NCBI GenBank assembly: GCA_019745565.1
Contig: JAIESW010000010.1
Coordinates: forward strand, 62,001-126,000
Source: Burkholderiales bacterium
Lineage (GTDB): Bacteria; Pseudomonadota; Gammaproteobacteria; Burkholderiales; Ga0077523
DNA: 64,000 nt
Direction of reading: 5' to 3'
The position numbers and the translations under genes are program-made. Of this stretch, positions 16,301-26,125 are shown piece after piece. Under the pieces are notes generated by a model. The model made no database searches. It had not been told where the DNA came from and saw nothing but the letters and a program-made list of their open reading frames with translations. The first letter of the stretch is position 1, and each line of letters begins with the position of its first letter.

Positions 16301-17059
16301 TCACGACAGACGGCCGAACTGGACGCGCGTGTCGTATTCGAACTCGACCTGGCCGTCGACCTGCTGTGCGTCGAACAACGCTCGCAGTTCGCGCATGCCG
16401 GCCTCGTGTCCGGTCTTCGGCACGAAGGAGGAGGACAGATGCCGTGCCTTGAGACCCTCCCAGTCGAAGCACTGGCGATTATCCAGCACGACTTCCTCCA
16501 GACCCTGCGGACCGTAGAACCGGCGCAGCGCCGGCGCATCGATGTTGCGGTGGACCACCTTGAGATAGTCCGGACAGTGCCGGACCAGCAGATCTTCGTA
16601 ACCGCGGAGGAACGGTGTCGCGTCGAGCCGCCGGTCGTTCCAGATCAGGACCACCCACCCGCCGGGTTTGAGGATGCGGGCGAACTCCTGGCGCGCCCGT
16701 TCGCGATCGAACCAGTGGAACGCCTGCCCTGCCGTGACGAAATCCACGCTCGCATCCGACAGGGTCGTCGCTTCTGCGCCGCCGTCGATGCTGTGGAAGG
16801 CCGCACAGTCGACGAGAAAGCGTTCGCCCGCCGCGCGCATCTCGGCGTTGGGTTCCACACCGAAGACGGCGTTGCCGTACTCGAGGAACACGCGGGCCAG
16901 CAGCCCGGTCCCGCTGCCCACGTCGGCAATCGTCGCGTTCGGGGTAAGCCCGCAACGACCGGCCAGCACCTCGATCAGTTCACCCGGGTACCCCGGCCGG
17001 GCGCGGACATAGTCGGCGACGCGATCGGAGAAGCGTCCGGTGGGATTGTGGTCGGGCAA
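16301..17059 (-). CDS. Class I SAM-dependent methyltransferase
   Basis: 252 residues. Motif I is IADVGSGTGLLA near residue 45, followed by the acidic end of the next strand (GVEPNAEM) and post-motif regions VDFVTAGQAFHWFD and GGWVVLIWND. This is the UbiE/COQ5-like family of small-molecule methyltransferases. An FSDRVADYVRARPGYP N-terminus is common to many uncharacterised bacterial members. Substrate cannot be inferred. It is divergent from the livK-like gene; its promoter must lie between 17060 and 17231. Confidence 0.85.
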   Translation of the reverse strand: MPDHNPTGRFSDRVADYVRARPGYPGELIEVLAGRCGLTPNATIADVGSGTGLLARVFLEYGNAVFGVEPNAEMRAAGERFLVDCAAFHSIDGGAEATTLSDASVDFVTAGQAFHWFDRERARQEFARILKPGGWVVLIWNDRRLDATPFLRGYEDLLVRHCPDYLKVVHRNIDAPALRRFYGPQGLEEVVLDNRQCFDWEGLKARHLSSSFVPKTGHEAGMRELRALFDAQQVDGQVEFEYDTRVQFGRLS

Positions 17060-17092
17060 CGTCGGAATGGCGCGCTGCGGCGCGGGATTTCG

Positions 17093-17122
17093 TTGACAGC
17101 GTTCTCAGGCGGAACATAGCAT
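17093..17122 (+). promoter_or_regulatory. Promoter for the branched-chain amino-acid-type ABC operon
   Basis: A perfect -35 TTGACA at 17093-17098, then 18 bases, then TAGCAT (four of six matches to the -10 consensus) at 17117-17122. It lies about 110 bases before the binding-protein start, leaving an untranslated leader of about 100 bases. Confidence 0.5.
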
Positions 17123-17231
17123 ACGAGCCCGCTTGACGTGCCTACCAGTAGAGGCATCGGGCCGGCGCCGGCAGACAAAGAGACTCAACCGAGAGTCCTT
17201 GGGGGCGCGCATCAGCAACAAGGGAGGAAAC

Positions 17232-18359
17232 ATGCGCCGTTATGCCCGGTTCGCAGCGGCTGCGCTCGCCGCAGCGCTGGCCGTCTGCGCCCACGCGCAG
17301 GACACCGTCAAGATCGGTCTGGTCAACGAAGCGACCGGACCCAACGCCGAAGCCGGGGTCTACACCCACAACGGCGCCAAGCTCGCCCTCGAGGAGATCA
17401 ACGCCGCCGGCGGCGTCCTCGGCAAGAAGCTGGAACTCAAGCTCGAGGACAACCAGAGCACGAACCCGGGCACCGTGCTCGCCTTCTCCAAGCTCTTCGG
17501 CGAAGGCGGCATCGTGTCCATCATCGGACCGATCCGCAGCACGCAGATCCAGGCGGCCTCGCCCACGGTCGCGAAGGCGGGCATCCCGACCATGATCGGC
17601 GGCACCGATCCGAGCCTCACCAAGGTGAACAACCGCTGGGTCTTCCGGGCCCGCCCGAACGATTCCTACTCCTCGCGCGTGATCGCGGACTTCGGCGTCA
17701 ACACGCTGAAGAAGCAGAAGTGGGCGATCATCCATTCCACCGACGCGTTCGGCTCGGGCGGCATGAATGCGCTGACGACGGCGCTCAAGGCGCTGGGTGT
17801 GACGCCGGTGCTGGTGCAGGGCTACACCAACAACTCGCAGGACTTCACGCCGGTCGTCCTCGCCATCAAGAAGTCGGGCGCCGACGTCATCGGGTCCTAC
17901 ATGACCAACTCGCCCGATGTGGGCATCTTCGCGAAGCAGCTGCGCCAGCTCGGCGTGACTGCGGAATGGGTCGGCTCGCCGTCGGTGGTGACCGACACCG
18001 CGATGAAGCTGGCCGGTCCCGCACTGCATGGCGTCTACGGCATCGCCGACTTCACGCCCGATGCCACCGCCGAGTCGAAGGCCTACGCGAAGAAGTACCG
18101 CGACACCTACAAGCTCGATCCGGACGTGTACTCCAGTTGGGCCTACGACGCGCTGCGCGTGCTGGCCCTCGCGATCAATACCGCGAAGAGCACCGACCCC
18201 GAAGCCATCCGCAAGGCCATCGTCGGCATCAAGGGCTGGAAGGGCGTCGAAGGCACCTACAACTTCGACGAGAACGGCGACGGCCTGCGCGGCTACAACG
18301 TCGTGAAGAACGAAGCCGGCAAGGTCGCCTTCATCAAACACATCGATTTCAAGGACTAA
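17232..18359 (+). CDS. livK: Branched-chain amino-acid-type ABC substrate-binding protein
   Basis: 375 residues; ATG 17232 is preceded by GGGAGG and followed by a clean signal peptide (to about residue 23, CAHAQ). The mature part is a type I periplasmic binding protein: VKIGLVNEATGPNAEAG, then EEINAAGGVLGKKLEL and FGSGGMNALTTALKALG. LivK-type proteins bind leucine, isoleucine and valine, but close relatives bind amides, urea or aromatic compounds; the ligand is not settled by sequence. A pair of hairpins separates it from the permease gene. Confidence 0.85.
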   Translation: MRRYARFAAAALAAALAVCAHAQDTVKIGLVNEATGPNAEAGVYTHNGAKLALEEINAAGGVLGKKLELKLEDNQSTNPGTVLAFSKLFGEGGIVSIIGPIRSTQIQAASPTVAKAGIPTMIGGTDPSLTKVNNRWVFRARPNDSYSSRVIADFGVNTLKKQKWAIIHSTDAFGSGGMNALTTALKALGVTPVLVQGYTNNSQDFTPVVLAIKKSGADVIGSYMTNSPDVGIFAKQLRQLGVTAEWVGSPSVVTDTAMKLAGPALHGVYGIADFTPDATAESKAYAKKYRDTYKLDPDVYSSWAYDALRVLALAINTAKSTDPEAIRKAIVGIKGWKGVEGTYNFDENGDGLRGYNVVKNEAGKVAFIKHIDFKD

Positions 18360-18414
18360 GGCCTTACGGGCACGAGCCTCCGCAACCGCGACGCATTTTC
18401 CAAGTTGTTGTTCC

Positions 18415-18447
18415 ACGCCGGGCGCCGGGCCGCCCCAAGCCCGGCGT
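18415..18447. repeat. GC-rich inverted repeat after livK, resembling part of the CCTTGGGG element
   Basis: ACGCCGGGC (18415-18423) pairs with GCCCGGCGT (18439-18447). The inside contains CCGGGCCGCCCCAAG, the reverse complement of the conserved end of the element at 55166-55232. It may be a degraded copy of that repeat. Confidence 0.45.
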
Positions 18448-18456
18448 CTGATCAAC

Positions 18457-18504
18457 TCGAATGAAGAAAGTGCGTTGCGCAAGCAACGTACTTTCTTCAT
18501 TCGA
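18457..18504. terminator. Strong hairpin between livK and livH
   Basis: TCGAATGAAGAAAGT (18457-18471) is exactly complementary to 18490-18504. A G-T pair, then CGTTGC/GCAACG and a GCAA tetraloop, complete a 22-pair stem. No U-run follows. Its position directly after a binding-protein gene suggests mRNA stabilisation or partial termination, so that the periplasmic protein is made in excess over the membrane parts. Arm sequence resembles the palindrome at 10309-10357. Confidence 0.6.
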
Positions 18505-18603
18505 CACACACTGGGGGAGGGGAACCCGCCGCCGGACCGCAGCCGTCACAATAGAAGATAGAAGACGGTCCGGCGGCAGGTGTTCCGCCACGAGGCAAGA
18601 CCC

Positions 18604-19488
18604 GTGCAGTTCATCACCGAAAACCTGCAGATCCTGTTCACCGGCCTGGGCCTGGGCAGCATCTATGCGCTCGTCGCGCTGGGCTTCGTGCTCATCATCC
18701 GCGCGACCAACGTCGTCAACTTCGCCCAGGGCGACTTCGCGATGCTGGGCGGGTACGCGATGGTGCTGTTCTTCACCGGGCTGGGCTGGCCCTACTGGAT
18801 CGCGTTCATCGGCGCGTTGCTGGCGATGGCGGTGTTCGGTGTCCTGTTCAACTACGGCGTCTACTACCCGCTGCGGCATCGCTCGTTCCTGCCGGTGCTG
18901 ATCAGCACCCTGGGTGCTTCGATATTCCTGCAGAACACCGTGCTCTACGTCGCCGGTCCGCAACCGAAACCGCTCGACAAGCTGCTCAACTTCGACGGCA
19001 TCACGCTGGGCGGCGTGTTCCTCGACAGCCAGTACATCGTGATCCTCGTGGCCACGGTGGCGCTGGTGTTCTTCACTTTCCTGTTTTTCGAGAAGACCCT
19101 GCTCGGCAAGAAGCTACAGGCCACCTCGCAGGACAAGGACATGGCACGGCTGCTGGGCATCCCGGTGGCGCTGATGATCGCGATCACGTTCATCTACAGC
19201 GCGGTGCTGGGCGGCATCGCCGGCGTGCTGGTGGGGCCGATCCTGTTCGTGTCCATCGGCATGGGCTCCATCATCGCGTTGAAGGCGTTTGCCGCCACCA
19301 TCATCGGCGGGTTCGGCGACGTGAAGGGTGCCATCGTCGGTGGTCTGCTGCTCGGCGTGATCGAGAGCCTGGCCGCCCAGCACATCTCGGTGCCGTACAA
19401 GGACGCGTATGCGTTCCTTGCGCTGTTCCTGTTCCTGCTGTTCCGGCCCCAAGGGATCTTCGGGGAAAAAGTCAGCGAGAAAGCATAA
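18604..19488 (+). CDS. livH: Branched-chain amino-acid-type ABC permease, LivH type
   Basis: 294 residues from GTG 18604, preferred over GTG 18580 because GAGG lies about 9 bases before it. Eight or so hydrophobic segments; the family signatures are ATNVVNFAQGDFAMLGGY near the N-terminus and a cytoplasmic EAA-like region around DMARLLGIP. It forms half of the inner-membrane channel with the LivM part of the next gene, five bases downstream. Confidence 0.88.
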   Translation: MQFITENLQILFTGLGLGSIYALVALGFVLIIRATNVVNFAQGDFAMLGGYAMVLFFTGLGWPYWIAFIGALLAMAVFGVLFNYGVYYPLRHRSFLPVLISTLGASIFLQNTVLYVAGPQPKPLDKLLNFDGITLGGVFLDSQYIVILVATVALVFFTFLFFEKTLLGKKLQATSQDKDMARLLGIPVALMIAITFIYSAVLGGIAGVLVGPILFVSIGMGSIIALKAFAATIIGGFGDVKGAIVGGLLLGVIESLAAQHISVPYKDAYAFLALFLFLLFRPQGIFGEKVSEKA

Positions 19489-19493
19489 CAACG

Positions 19494-21264
19494 ATGCAGA
19501 ACCGGATCTCGCTGCCCGCGCTGATCGTGCTCGCGATCATCGCGATCGCCCTGCCGCTCATCCCTTACCAGCTCCACGTCAGTACCTACGTGGTGCAGAT
19601 GTTCATGCAGGCAGTGACCTATGCCATCGCAGTGCTCGGCATGGTGGTCGTGCTGGGTTACACCGGACAGATCAACCTTGCCCAGGCGGCCTTCTTCGGG
19701 CTCGGCGCTTACGGCGTCGCGCTCGGCACCGTGAGCGGCGGAATCAATTTCTGGATCTCGCTCGCGCTCGGCGTGGGTGCGGCGACGGTCGCCGGCCTGG
19801 CGCTGGGTCTGACCACGCTGCGGCTCGGCGGTCACTACCTCGCGATGATCACCATCAGTTTCCAGCAGATCTTCGACCTGATCCTGGTGAACTGGGTGGA
19901 GGTCACGCACGGTCCCGACGGGATCGCCGGCATCGGACGACCATCGCTGTTCGGCTGGGAGCTGGCGGACGACAAGGCCTATCTGCTGTTGTGCACGATC
20001 GTCCTCTACCTGCTCGTGTTCGCGGTCTGGTATCTGCCCTCGACCCGCCTCGGCCGCGCGATGCGGTCGGTGCGCGAGAACGAACTCGCCGCCGAGGTGG
20101 TGGGCGTCCATACGCTGCGCACGAAGGTCATCGCGTTCGCGCTCTCGGCGCTGCTGGGCGCGATCGGCGGCGCGCTGTATGCCGGCGGCTTCGCCTACAT
20201 CAGCCCGGACAACTTCAACTTCGCGCGTTCCGTGGAGTTCCTGACGGCCACGCTGCTGGGGGGTGCCCAGTCACCGTTCGGGGGCGTGATTGGCACGGTG
20301 TTGATCGTGCAGCTGCCCGAATGGCTCAAGCACCTGCCCGAATCGCTGCGGTTCATCAAGGACGTCTACCTCGCCGTCTACGGCCTGGGCGTGATCCTGA
20401 TCATGGTGTTCCTGTACGAGGGCATCTGGGGTCTCATCAAGAATCTGCGCGCGAAATTCGTGAAGTCCCAGGCAAAGACCGACGTCTCGGGCGTGCAACC
20501 GCTGGTGCTCGACGTGCAGGGATCGGGCGACAGCGCGCTGCTGCGCCTCGAGAACCTGCAGAAGCACTTCGGCGGCCTGAAGGCGGTGGACGGCATCGAC
20601 ATCGACGTGCAGCGCGGGACGGTACACGCGCTGATCGGGCCGAACGGCTCCGGCAAGACGACGTCGCTCAACGTCGTGAGCGGCATCTACCGTCCCACTG
20701 GCGGCAAGGTGATCCTCGACGGCGAGGACGTCTCGCAGTTAAAGCCGCATCAGCGCGCCGGTCGGGGCGTCGGCCGCACTTTCCAGAACATCCGCCTGTT
20801 CGCCTCGCTCTCCGCGCTCGAGAACGTGATGGTGGGCGCGCAGCGCGACAACAACCCGATCCCCAAGGGCGACAAGGCGCTGCGCGACCGCGCGATGTCG
20901 GCGCTGCACTTCGTCGGCATGGCCGATCGCGCCCACGTCATCGTGCGCAACCTGCCCTACGGCCATCAACGCCTGGTGGAGATCGCACGCGTGCTGGCCG
21001 GGCATCCGAAGCTGCTGTTGCTCGATGAACCCGCCGCCGGCCTCAACCAGACCGAGAAGATGGAGTTCGTGGAACTGCTGAAGCGCCTGCGCGGCCACGG
21101 CCTCACCATCTTCCTGATCGACCATGACATGGGTCTGGTGGAGAAGGTCTCGGATCGCATCACCGTGCTCAACTTCGGCCGCAAGATCGCCGAGGGCGCG
21201 CCGGCGGAAGTGCTGCGCAACCCGGACGTGATCGCTGCGTATCTGGGCACGGCGGGAGAAACCA

Positions 21265-21278
<14 letters not shown>
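19494..21278 (+). CDS. livM-livG: Fused ABC permease/ATPase, LivM-LivG
   Basis: 594 residues in one reading frame. Residues about 1-320 are a LivM-type permease (GYTGQINLAQAAFFGLGAYG, hydrophobic segments). A roughly 30-residue linker follows. From about 350 to the end is a LivG-type ATPase: Walker A GPNGSGKTT near 382, signature YGHQRLVEIAR near 487, Walker B LLLLDEPAAGLN near 507, and the D-loop and switch region IFLIDHDMG. The signature departs from LSGGQ as is normal for LivG. Fusion tethers one ATPase to one permease half. The end overlaps the next gene by 14 bases. Confidence 0.9.
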
Positions 21279-21990
<712 letters not shown>

Positions 21991-22037
21991 GGCAGGGTCG
22001 CTGCTATGCTCCGCGACACGGCAAAGCGGAGAGCGGC

Positions 22038-22841
22038 TTGAAGTTGTCCCCGGAACAGTTGAAGGCCTTCGAGCGCGACGGGTACGTCACGGTCCCGGCG
22101 CTGTTCACGCGCGAGGAGGTCGCGGTGCTACGCGACGCGCTCGACCGCATCAAGGCCATGACCGACCGCCCGGAAGTGGTGCGCGAACGGACCAACGACG
22201 CGGTTCGTGTGGTCTATGGAGCGCATCGGTTCGAGGACGTGTATCGGCGGCTGTCCCGGCATCCGCGATGGATCGAGCCGGCGCGTCAGCTGCTGGGCGG
22301 CGACATCTACATCCACCAGACCCGCCTGAACCCCAAGGCCGCTTTCGACGGCCAGGGCTGGTGGTGGCATCAGGACTACGCCACCTGGCATTTCGAGGAC
22401 GGCCTGCAGACGCCGCGGGCACTGATGATCGGCCTGTTCCTGAACGACATGACTGCTGCCAACGGCCCGCTCATGGTGATCCCGGGATCGCAGCGGCACG
22501 GCCACATCGACGACACGTCACGCGACCACGACCGCAGCGGCTACTCGGTGATGGAACTGCCGAAGACGTTGATCGCCGAACTGACGGAGGAAGGCGGCGT
22601 CGACGCCGTGACCGGCCCGGCCGGAACGGCGCTCTTCATGCACTGCAACCTCGTGCACGGCTCGGTCGGCAACATCACGCCGTTCGAGCGCACCATCGCC
22701 TACCTGAACGTCGCTTCCTGTGACAACCCGACCACGTCCGGCAAGCGCGCGGAGTGGTTCGCGAACCGGGACTTCTCCCCGCTGCAGGCGCTGGCGGACG
22801 ACTGCCTGCTCGAACGTGCGGCCGCGGCGGGTACCGCCTAG
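22038..22841 (+). CDS. Phytanoyl-CoA dioxygenase-family Fe(II)/2-oxoglutarate enzyme
   Basis: 267 residues from TTG 22038; the usual N-terminus LSPEQLKAFERDGYVTVPALF follows at once. The iron triad is visible: the HxD motif in WWHQDYATWH and the distal histidine in NLVHGSVGN. The 2-oxoglutarate arginine is in ERTIAYLN. This family includes ectoine hydroxylases and natural-product hydroxylases; the spacing resembles EctD-like members but no ectoine genes are near. Substrate unknown. It follows livF by 47 bases and may be co-transcribed. It ends in a 4-base convergent overlap with the YidB-like gene. Confidence 0.82.
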   Translation: MKLSPEQLKAFERDGYVTVPALFTREEVAVLRDALDRIKAMTDRPEVVRERTNDAVRVVYGAHRFEDVYRRLSRHPRWIEPARQLLGGDIYIHQTRLNPKAAFDGQGWWWHQDYATWHFEDGLQTPRALMIGLFLNDMTAANGPLMVIPGSQRHGHIDDTSRDHDRSGYSVMELPKTLIAELTEEGGVDAVTGPAGTALFMHCNLVHGSVGNITPFERTIAYLNVASCDNPTTSGKRAEWFANRDFSPLQALADDCLLERAAAAGTA

Positions 22842-23239
22842 ATCTTCAGGTTCTTCAGCAGGTCCAGCCCCTGCGCAACCATGTCGTCCTGCACGCTGCC
22901 GTTCGGCGTGAGGCGATCGACCACGCCGGGTAACATCTGCGCGAGTCCGCTCACGGCTTCGCTCTGCTGCATGCCGAACTTCGACAACATGTCCTGCAGC
23001 TGACCGCCGCCGAACACCTTCATCAGGTCGTCAGCGGAGATCGGCAGGTTCTGTCCGGTGCCGACCCAGGAAGCTGCCTGCGATCCGAGCCCTGCCCGGG
23101 TGAACTGGTCGATCAATCCCTGCAAGCCGCCCGGCTGGTTCTGCAGCAGCTGCATGACCAACTGCAGCATCTGGTTCTGGCCCGCGCCGCCGCCCATCTG
23201 GCCGCCGAGCGCCCCCGTGATCTGGTCCAAGAGTCCCAT
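22838..23239 (-). CDS. YidB family protein (DUF937)
   Basis: 133 residues from ATG 23239, with ribosome site AAGGAGGA just upstream, which decides against a longer start. The sequence MGLLDQITGALGG, a Gly/Gln/Leu-rich middle and ISADDLMKVFGGGQLQDM are typical of the family. Members are small, soluble and of unknown function. The upstream side abuts copy 2 of the palindromic repeat. Confidence 0.8.
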   Translation of the reverse strand: MGLLDQITGALGGQMGGGAGQNQMLQLVMQLLQNQPGGLQGLIDQFTRAGLGSQAASWVGTGQNLPISADDLMKVFGGGQLQDMLSKFGMQQSEAVSGLAQMLPGVVDRLTPNGSVQDDMVAQGLDLLKNLKI

Positions 23240-23287
23240 GGTGTTCCTCCTTGGTCGGTGTCGAGGAAAGTGCAAACCGGAACATCT

Positions 23288-23392
23288 CTCGACACGAAGG
23301 TGACAAAGGACTCGAAGGAATACGAAGGAGGACTTGAGCCAGAGCTTCGTGTTCTCCTTCGTGCTCGTCGTGTCCTTCGTGTTTCACGAAGT
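23288..23392. repeat. Palindromic CTTCGTG-rich element, copy 2
   Basis: Same design as 12168-12262. The left arm (about 23291-23332) has ACGAAGG-type units and the right arm (about 23345-23390) has CTTCGTG units, complementary to each other with scattered mismatches around a short TGAGCCAGAG-like centre. It lies between the divergent-facing ends of the YidB-like gene start and the larB stop, so it does not interrupt a gene. Confidence 0.8.
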
Positions 23393-23405
23393 ACGACAGT
23401 ACTCT

Positions 23406-24068
23406 CTACCGAGGCACCCGAAGTACCCGCAAAGCCGCGCAGGCGGCGCCGAAACCGTTGTCGATGTTCGTCACCAGCAACCCGGATGAGCAGCTGGACA
23501 GCATCGTATGCAGTGCGGCGGTGCCGCCGGTGGCCACGCCGTAGCCGTTGGACGTGGGGCATCCGATCACCACGCCGGGCACGAGGCCGCCCATCACCGT
23601 GGGCAACGCGCCGTCCATGCCCGCCACGACGATCACCACGGGCATGTGGCGGATCTCCTCGACCCGCTCGAGCAGGCGCCACACGCCGGCCAAGCCGACG
23701 TCGGTCACTTCCAGCGTCGGTTCGCCGTACCAGTGCATCGTGCGCGAGATCTCGCGGACGACGTTGATGTCCGACGTACCGGCCGCGACGACCGCGGTAC
23801 GGGTTTCCGCCTGCAACGGCATCGGCTCGCCGAAATAGCCGGTGCGCGACAGGTCATCGTAGTCGAGGCGGGCGCGATGATGCTCGGGCAACGCTTCGAG
23901 CTGTTCGCGCGTCAGCCGCGTGAAGAGAAATCGTGCGTTCTTCTCAGCAGCCTCGTCCAGGATCGCGGCGAGATGGGCGACCGTCTTGCCGCTCGCCAGA
24001 ATGGCCTCGTCGAGACCGATGCGGGCACGGCGCTCGAAGTCGAGCTTGATATCGCGATGGATGTTCAT
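23406..24068 (-). CDS. larB: Nickel-pincer cofactor biosynthesis protein LarB
   Basis: 220 residues. LarB carboxylates and hydrolyses nicotinic acid adenine dinucleotide to start the nickel-pincer nucleotide made for lactate racemase. The C-terminal half is like PurE carboxylases: VVIVVAGMDGALPTVMGG and GVVIGCPTSNGYGVATGG; the N-terminal part is the LarB-specific helical region (DFERRARIGLDEAILASGK). Last gene of the lar group; its start overlaps the larE stop by four bases. Confidence 0.92.
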   Translation of the reverse strand: MNIHRDIKLDFERRARIGLDEAILASGKTVAHLAAILDEAAEKNARFLFTRLTREQLEALPEHHRARLDYDDLSRTGYFGEPMPLQAETRTAVVAAGTSDINVVREISRTMHWYGEPTLEVTDVGLAGVWRLLERVEEIRHMPVVIVVAGMDGALPTVMGGLVPGVVIGCPTSNGYGVATGGTAALHTMLSSCSSGLLVTNIDNGFGAACAALRVLRVPR

Positions 24069-24898
24069 GCGGAAGCGGGTTGCGGTTTGAGTTCGCGAAT
24101 CAGGAAGGCGCTGCCGGTGCGGTAGGGTGCGAACGCGACCGACAGGGCGAAGCCGCGCGCGTGGAAAAGCTCTGCGACAGCGCCGGACAGCTCGTTGCGC
24201 GGCTCATCGTCCAGACGCGCGAGCGTCTCGCGATCGAGTTCGATCACGGCACCACCGGCGCGCACGCGACAACGCACCGTCCGCGGATTCAGGCTTGTCG
24301 CCACCAACTGCTCGGCAGCGTGCACGCCCGCGAGCATCGCCGGATCGATGGCGATACCGGTCTCGATGCGGCTCGACAGACACGGGGCCGAAGGCAGGTC
24401 CGCCACGTCGTCCAGACCGAGGTGGCGGGCGATCTCGCGCACGCCGGCCTTGTCGATGCCGGCCTCCACGAACGGGTGACGCACCTGATGGTCGCGCGCG
24501 GCGTCGAGCCCCGGGCGGTATTCGCCCAGATCGTCGAGGTTGGTACCCGAAACCAGTTGCGCCGTCGTGGCCGGCTTGATCGCACCGTACAGGCTGGTCT
24601 TGCAGTAGAAGCAGCGGTTCACCGGATTGGCGCGATACTCCTCGCGCCCGAACTCGCCCGCGTCGATGACGGTGAAGGACCACCCTTCGCTCGCGGCCAG
24701 GCGTTCGGTACGTGACGTGGCCTCCGGCGGCACGGCCGGCGAAGTAGCGTGGAACATCTCCACTCGCTCCGGCATGCGGCGATGCGCGAACGTGGCGAGG
24801 GTCAGACTGTCGACGCCGCCGCTCACGGCCACGGCCAGCGATCCCATCTCGGCGAGGACCGCCTCGAGCCGCTCCAGCTGTGATTGCGTGGCGCCCAT
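24065..24898 (-). CDS. larE: ATP-dependent sacrificial sulfur transferase LarE
   Basis: 277 residues. PP-loop enzyme that adenylates the cofactor precursor and inserts sulfur. The loop SGGVDS is at residues 26-31; NRCFYCKT (C96, C99) and LPSAPCLSSR hold further cysteines, the latter near the place of the sacrificial cysteine in the Lactobacillus enzyme. Whether this protein gives up a cysteine sulfur or uses a 4Fe-4S cluster, as some LarEs do, cannot be decided by eye. It lies head-to-tail with larC without a gap. Confidence 0.92.
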   Translation of the reverse strand: MGATQSQLERLEAVLAEMGSLAVAVSGGVDSLTLATFAHRRMPERVEMFHATSPAVPPEATSRTERLAASEGWSFTVIDAGEFGREEYRANPVNRCFYCKTSLYGAIKPATTAQLVSGTNLDDLGEYRPGLDAARDHQVRHPFVEAGIDKAGVREIARHLGLDDVADLPSAPCLSSRIETGIAIDPAMLAGVHAAEQLVATSLNPRTVRCRVRAGGAVIELDRETLARLDDEPRNELSGAVAELFHARGFALSVAFAPYRTGSAFLIRELKPQPASA

Positions 24899-26098
24899 CT
24901 ACGATTTGTCCTTCAAACTTTCGGCCTCGGCCGTGCGGCGCAGTTCCGAGCGCGTGTCGAAGCCGGACAATTGCGCCGTATCGTCGCTCTCGGCCTTCGC
25001 AGTGGTCGATCGCGGCCGCTGCGCGAGCTTCACGCGCACCGCGTGGTTACCCACCTGCACCACTTTCATGTCGCGCGGCAGCGTTTCACGCTGCACGATC
25101 TGATGGCGGAGTCCGATCGTGGCGGTCTCCAGGAAGCAAAGCTGCGCGACCGCATCCAGCGCCTGCGGGTCGGCCAGCACCTGGATCTGCGCCGCGATCC
25201 GCCCCTTCTTGCCGAAGACCGCGCTCTGCAGCACGTCGAGCACGGACGGATGGGACCGCAAGCGATCGAGCGCGATCGCGAGATCCTCCGGCGTCTGGTC
25301 ATCCACTTCGAACTGGATCACCGCGACCCGCGACCCGGCGTCGTCGACATCCTGAGCGACCGCCTCGGAAGCGAGCACGCGCAGCACGTTGCTCATGCCC
25401 AGAAAGACCCTGGTGCCGAAACCGTGGCCGCTGTGCTTGAGACGGCGCGCGGTACGGTCCCGCTCCTGGCTGCATTTCAAGTGCCGCACGATCGCGGCGC
25501 CCGTGGGCGTCACGCGCTCGCCGGGGAAACCATCGTCGGCGCAGGCGTAGCCCTCGAGCAGCAACGTGGTGGCGGGCGTCGGGATCGGCAGCCGCCCATG
25601 CGCCGTCTGCGCGAAACCCGATCCGAGCGGCAGCGTACCGACGGACCACGATTCCGCATCGAGCGCCGTGATCAACCACGCGGCACCGACGATGTCGGCA
25701 ATGGAGTCCCACTCGCCGATCTCATGGAACGACACGTCCTCGGGCGTGACGCCATGGACCTTGCCTTCCGCGGCGGCGAGCAGCGTGAAGATGCCGACCG
25801 CGTGATGCTTCACCTCCGGGCTCAGGTCCGACTCGAGCAGGTGCTCGCGGATATCGGCGAAATCCCGGTGGTGATGATGGTGCGGCTCGTCGCGATGGTT
25901 GTGCTCGTCCACGATGAACCGGCTGCCGGTCAGCGCGTGATCGCGATGCGCTTCGAACCGGCACTGAATGTCGTCCGGCAGTCCCGCCTGCGCGATGGCC
26001 TTCAACACGCCTTCGCGCAGGTGCGGGAATGCGTCGGTGACGGCCGCGATGAACATGTCACCCGCGACGCCACCGACTGCATCGAGATGGACGTGCAC
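24899..26098 (-). CDS. larC: Nickel insertion protein LarC
   Basis: 399 residues in a single uninterrupted frame; in Lactobacillus plantarum the protein is made by a programmed frameshift (LarC1/LarC2), which is not needed here. LarC inserts nickel into the finished organic cofactor using CTP. The N-terminus LDAVGGVAGDMF is characteristic. A histidine-rich loop, HNHRDEPHHHHHRD near residue 67, would bind or store nickel. FHEIGEWDSIADIVGA and TPTGAAI are other family marks. Acts in the cytoplasm. Confidence 0.92.
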   Translation of the reverse strand: MHVHLDAVGGVAGDMFIAAVTDAFPHLREGVLKAIAQAGLPDDIQCRFEAHRDHALTGSRFIVDEHNHRDEPHHHHHRDFADIREHLLESDLSPEVKHHAVGIFTLLAAAEGKVHGVTPEDVSFHEIGEWDSIADIVGAAWLITALDAESWSVGTLPLGSGFAQTAHGRLPIPTPATTLLLEGYACADDGFPGERVTPTGAAIVRHLKCSQERDRTARRLKHSGHGFGTRVFLGMSNVLRVLASEAVAQDVDDAGSRVAVIQFEVDDQTPEDLAIALDRLRSHPSVLDVLQSAVFGKKGRIAAQIQVLADPQALDAVAQLCFLETATIGLRHQIVQRETLPRDMKVVQVGNHAVRVKLAQRPRSTTAKAESDDTAQLSGFDTRSELRRTAEAESLKDKS

Positions 26099-26125
26099 CG
26101 CCGCTACCTCACCGAAGCGACTGCG

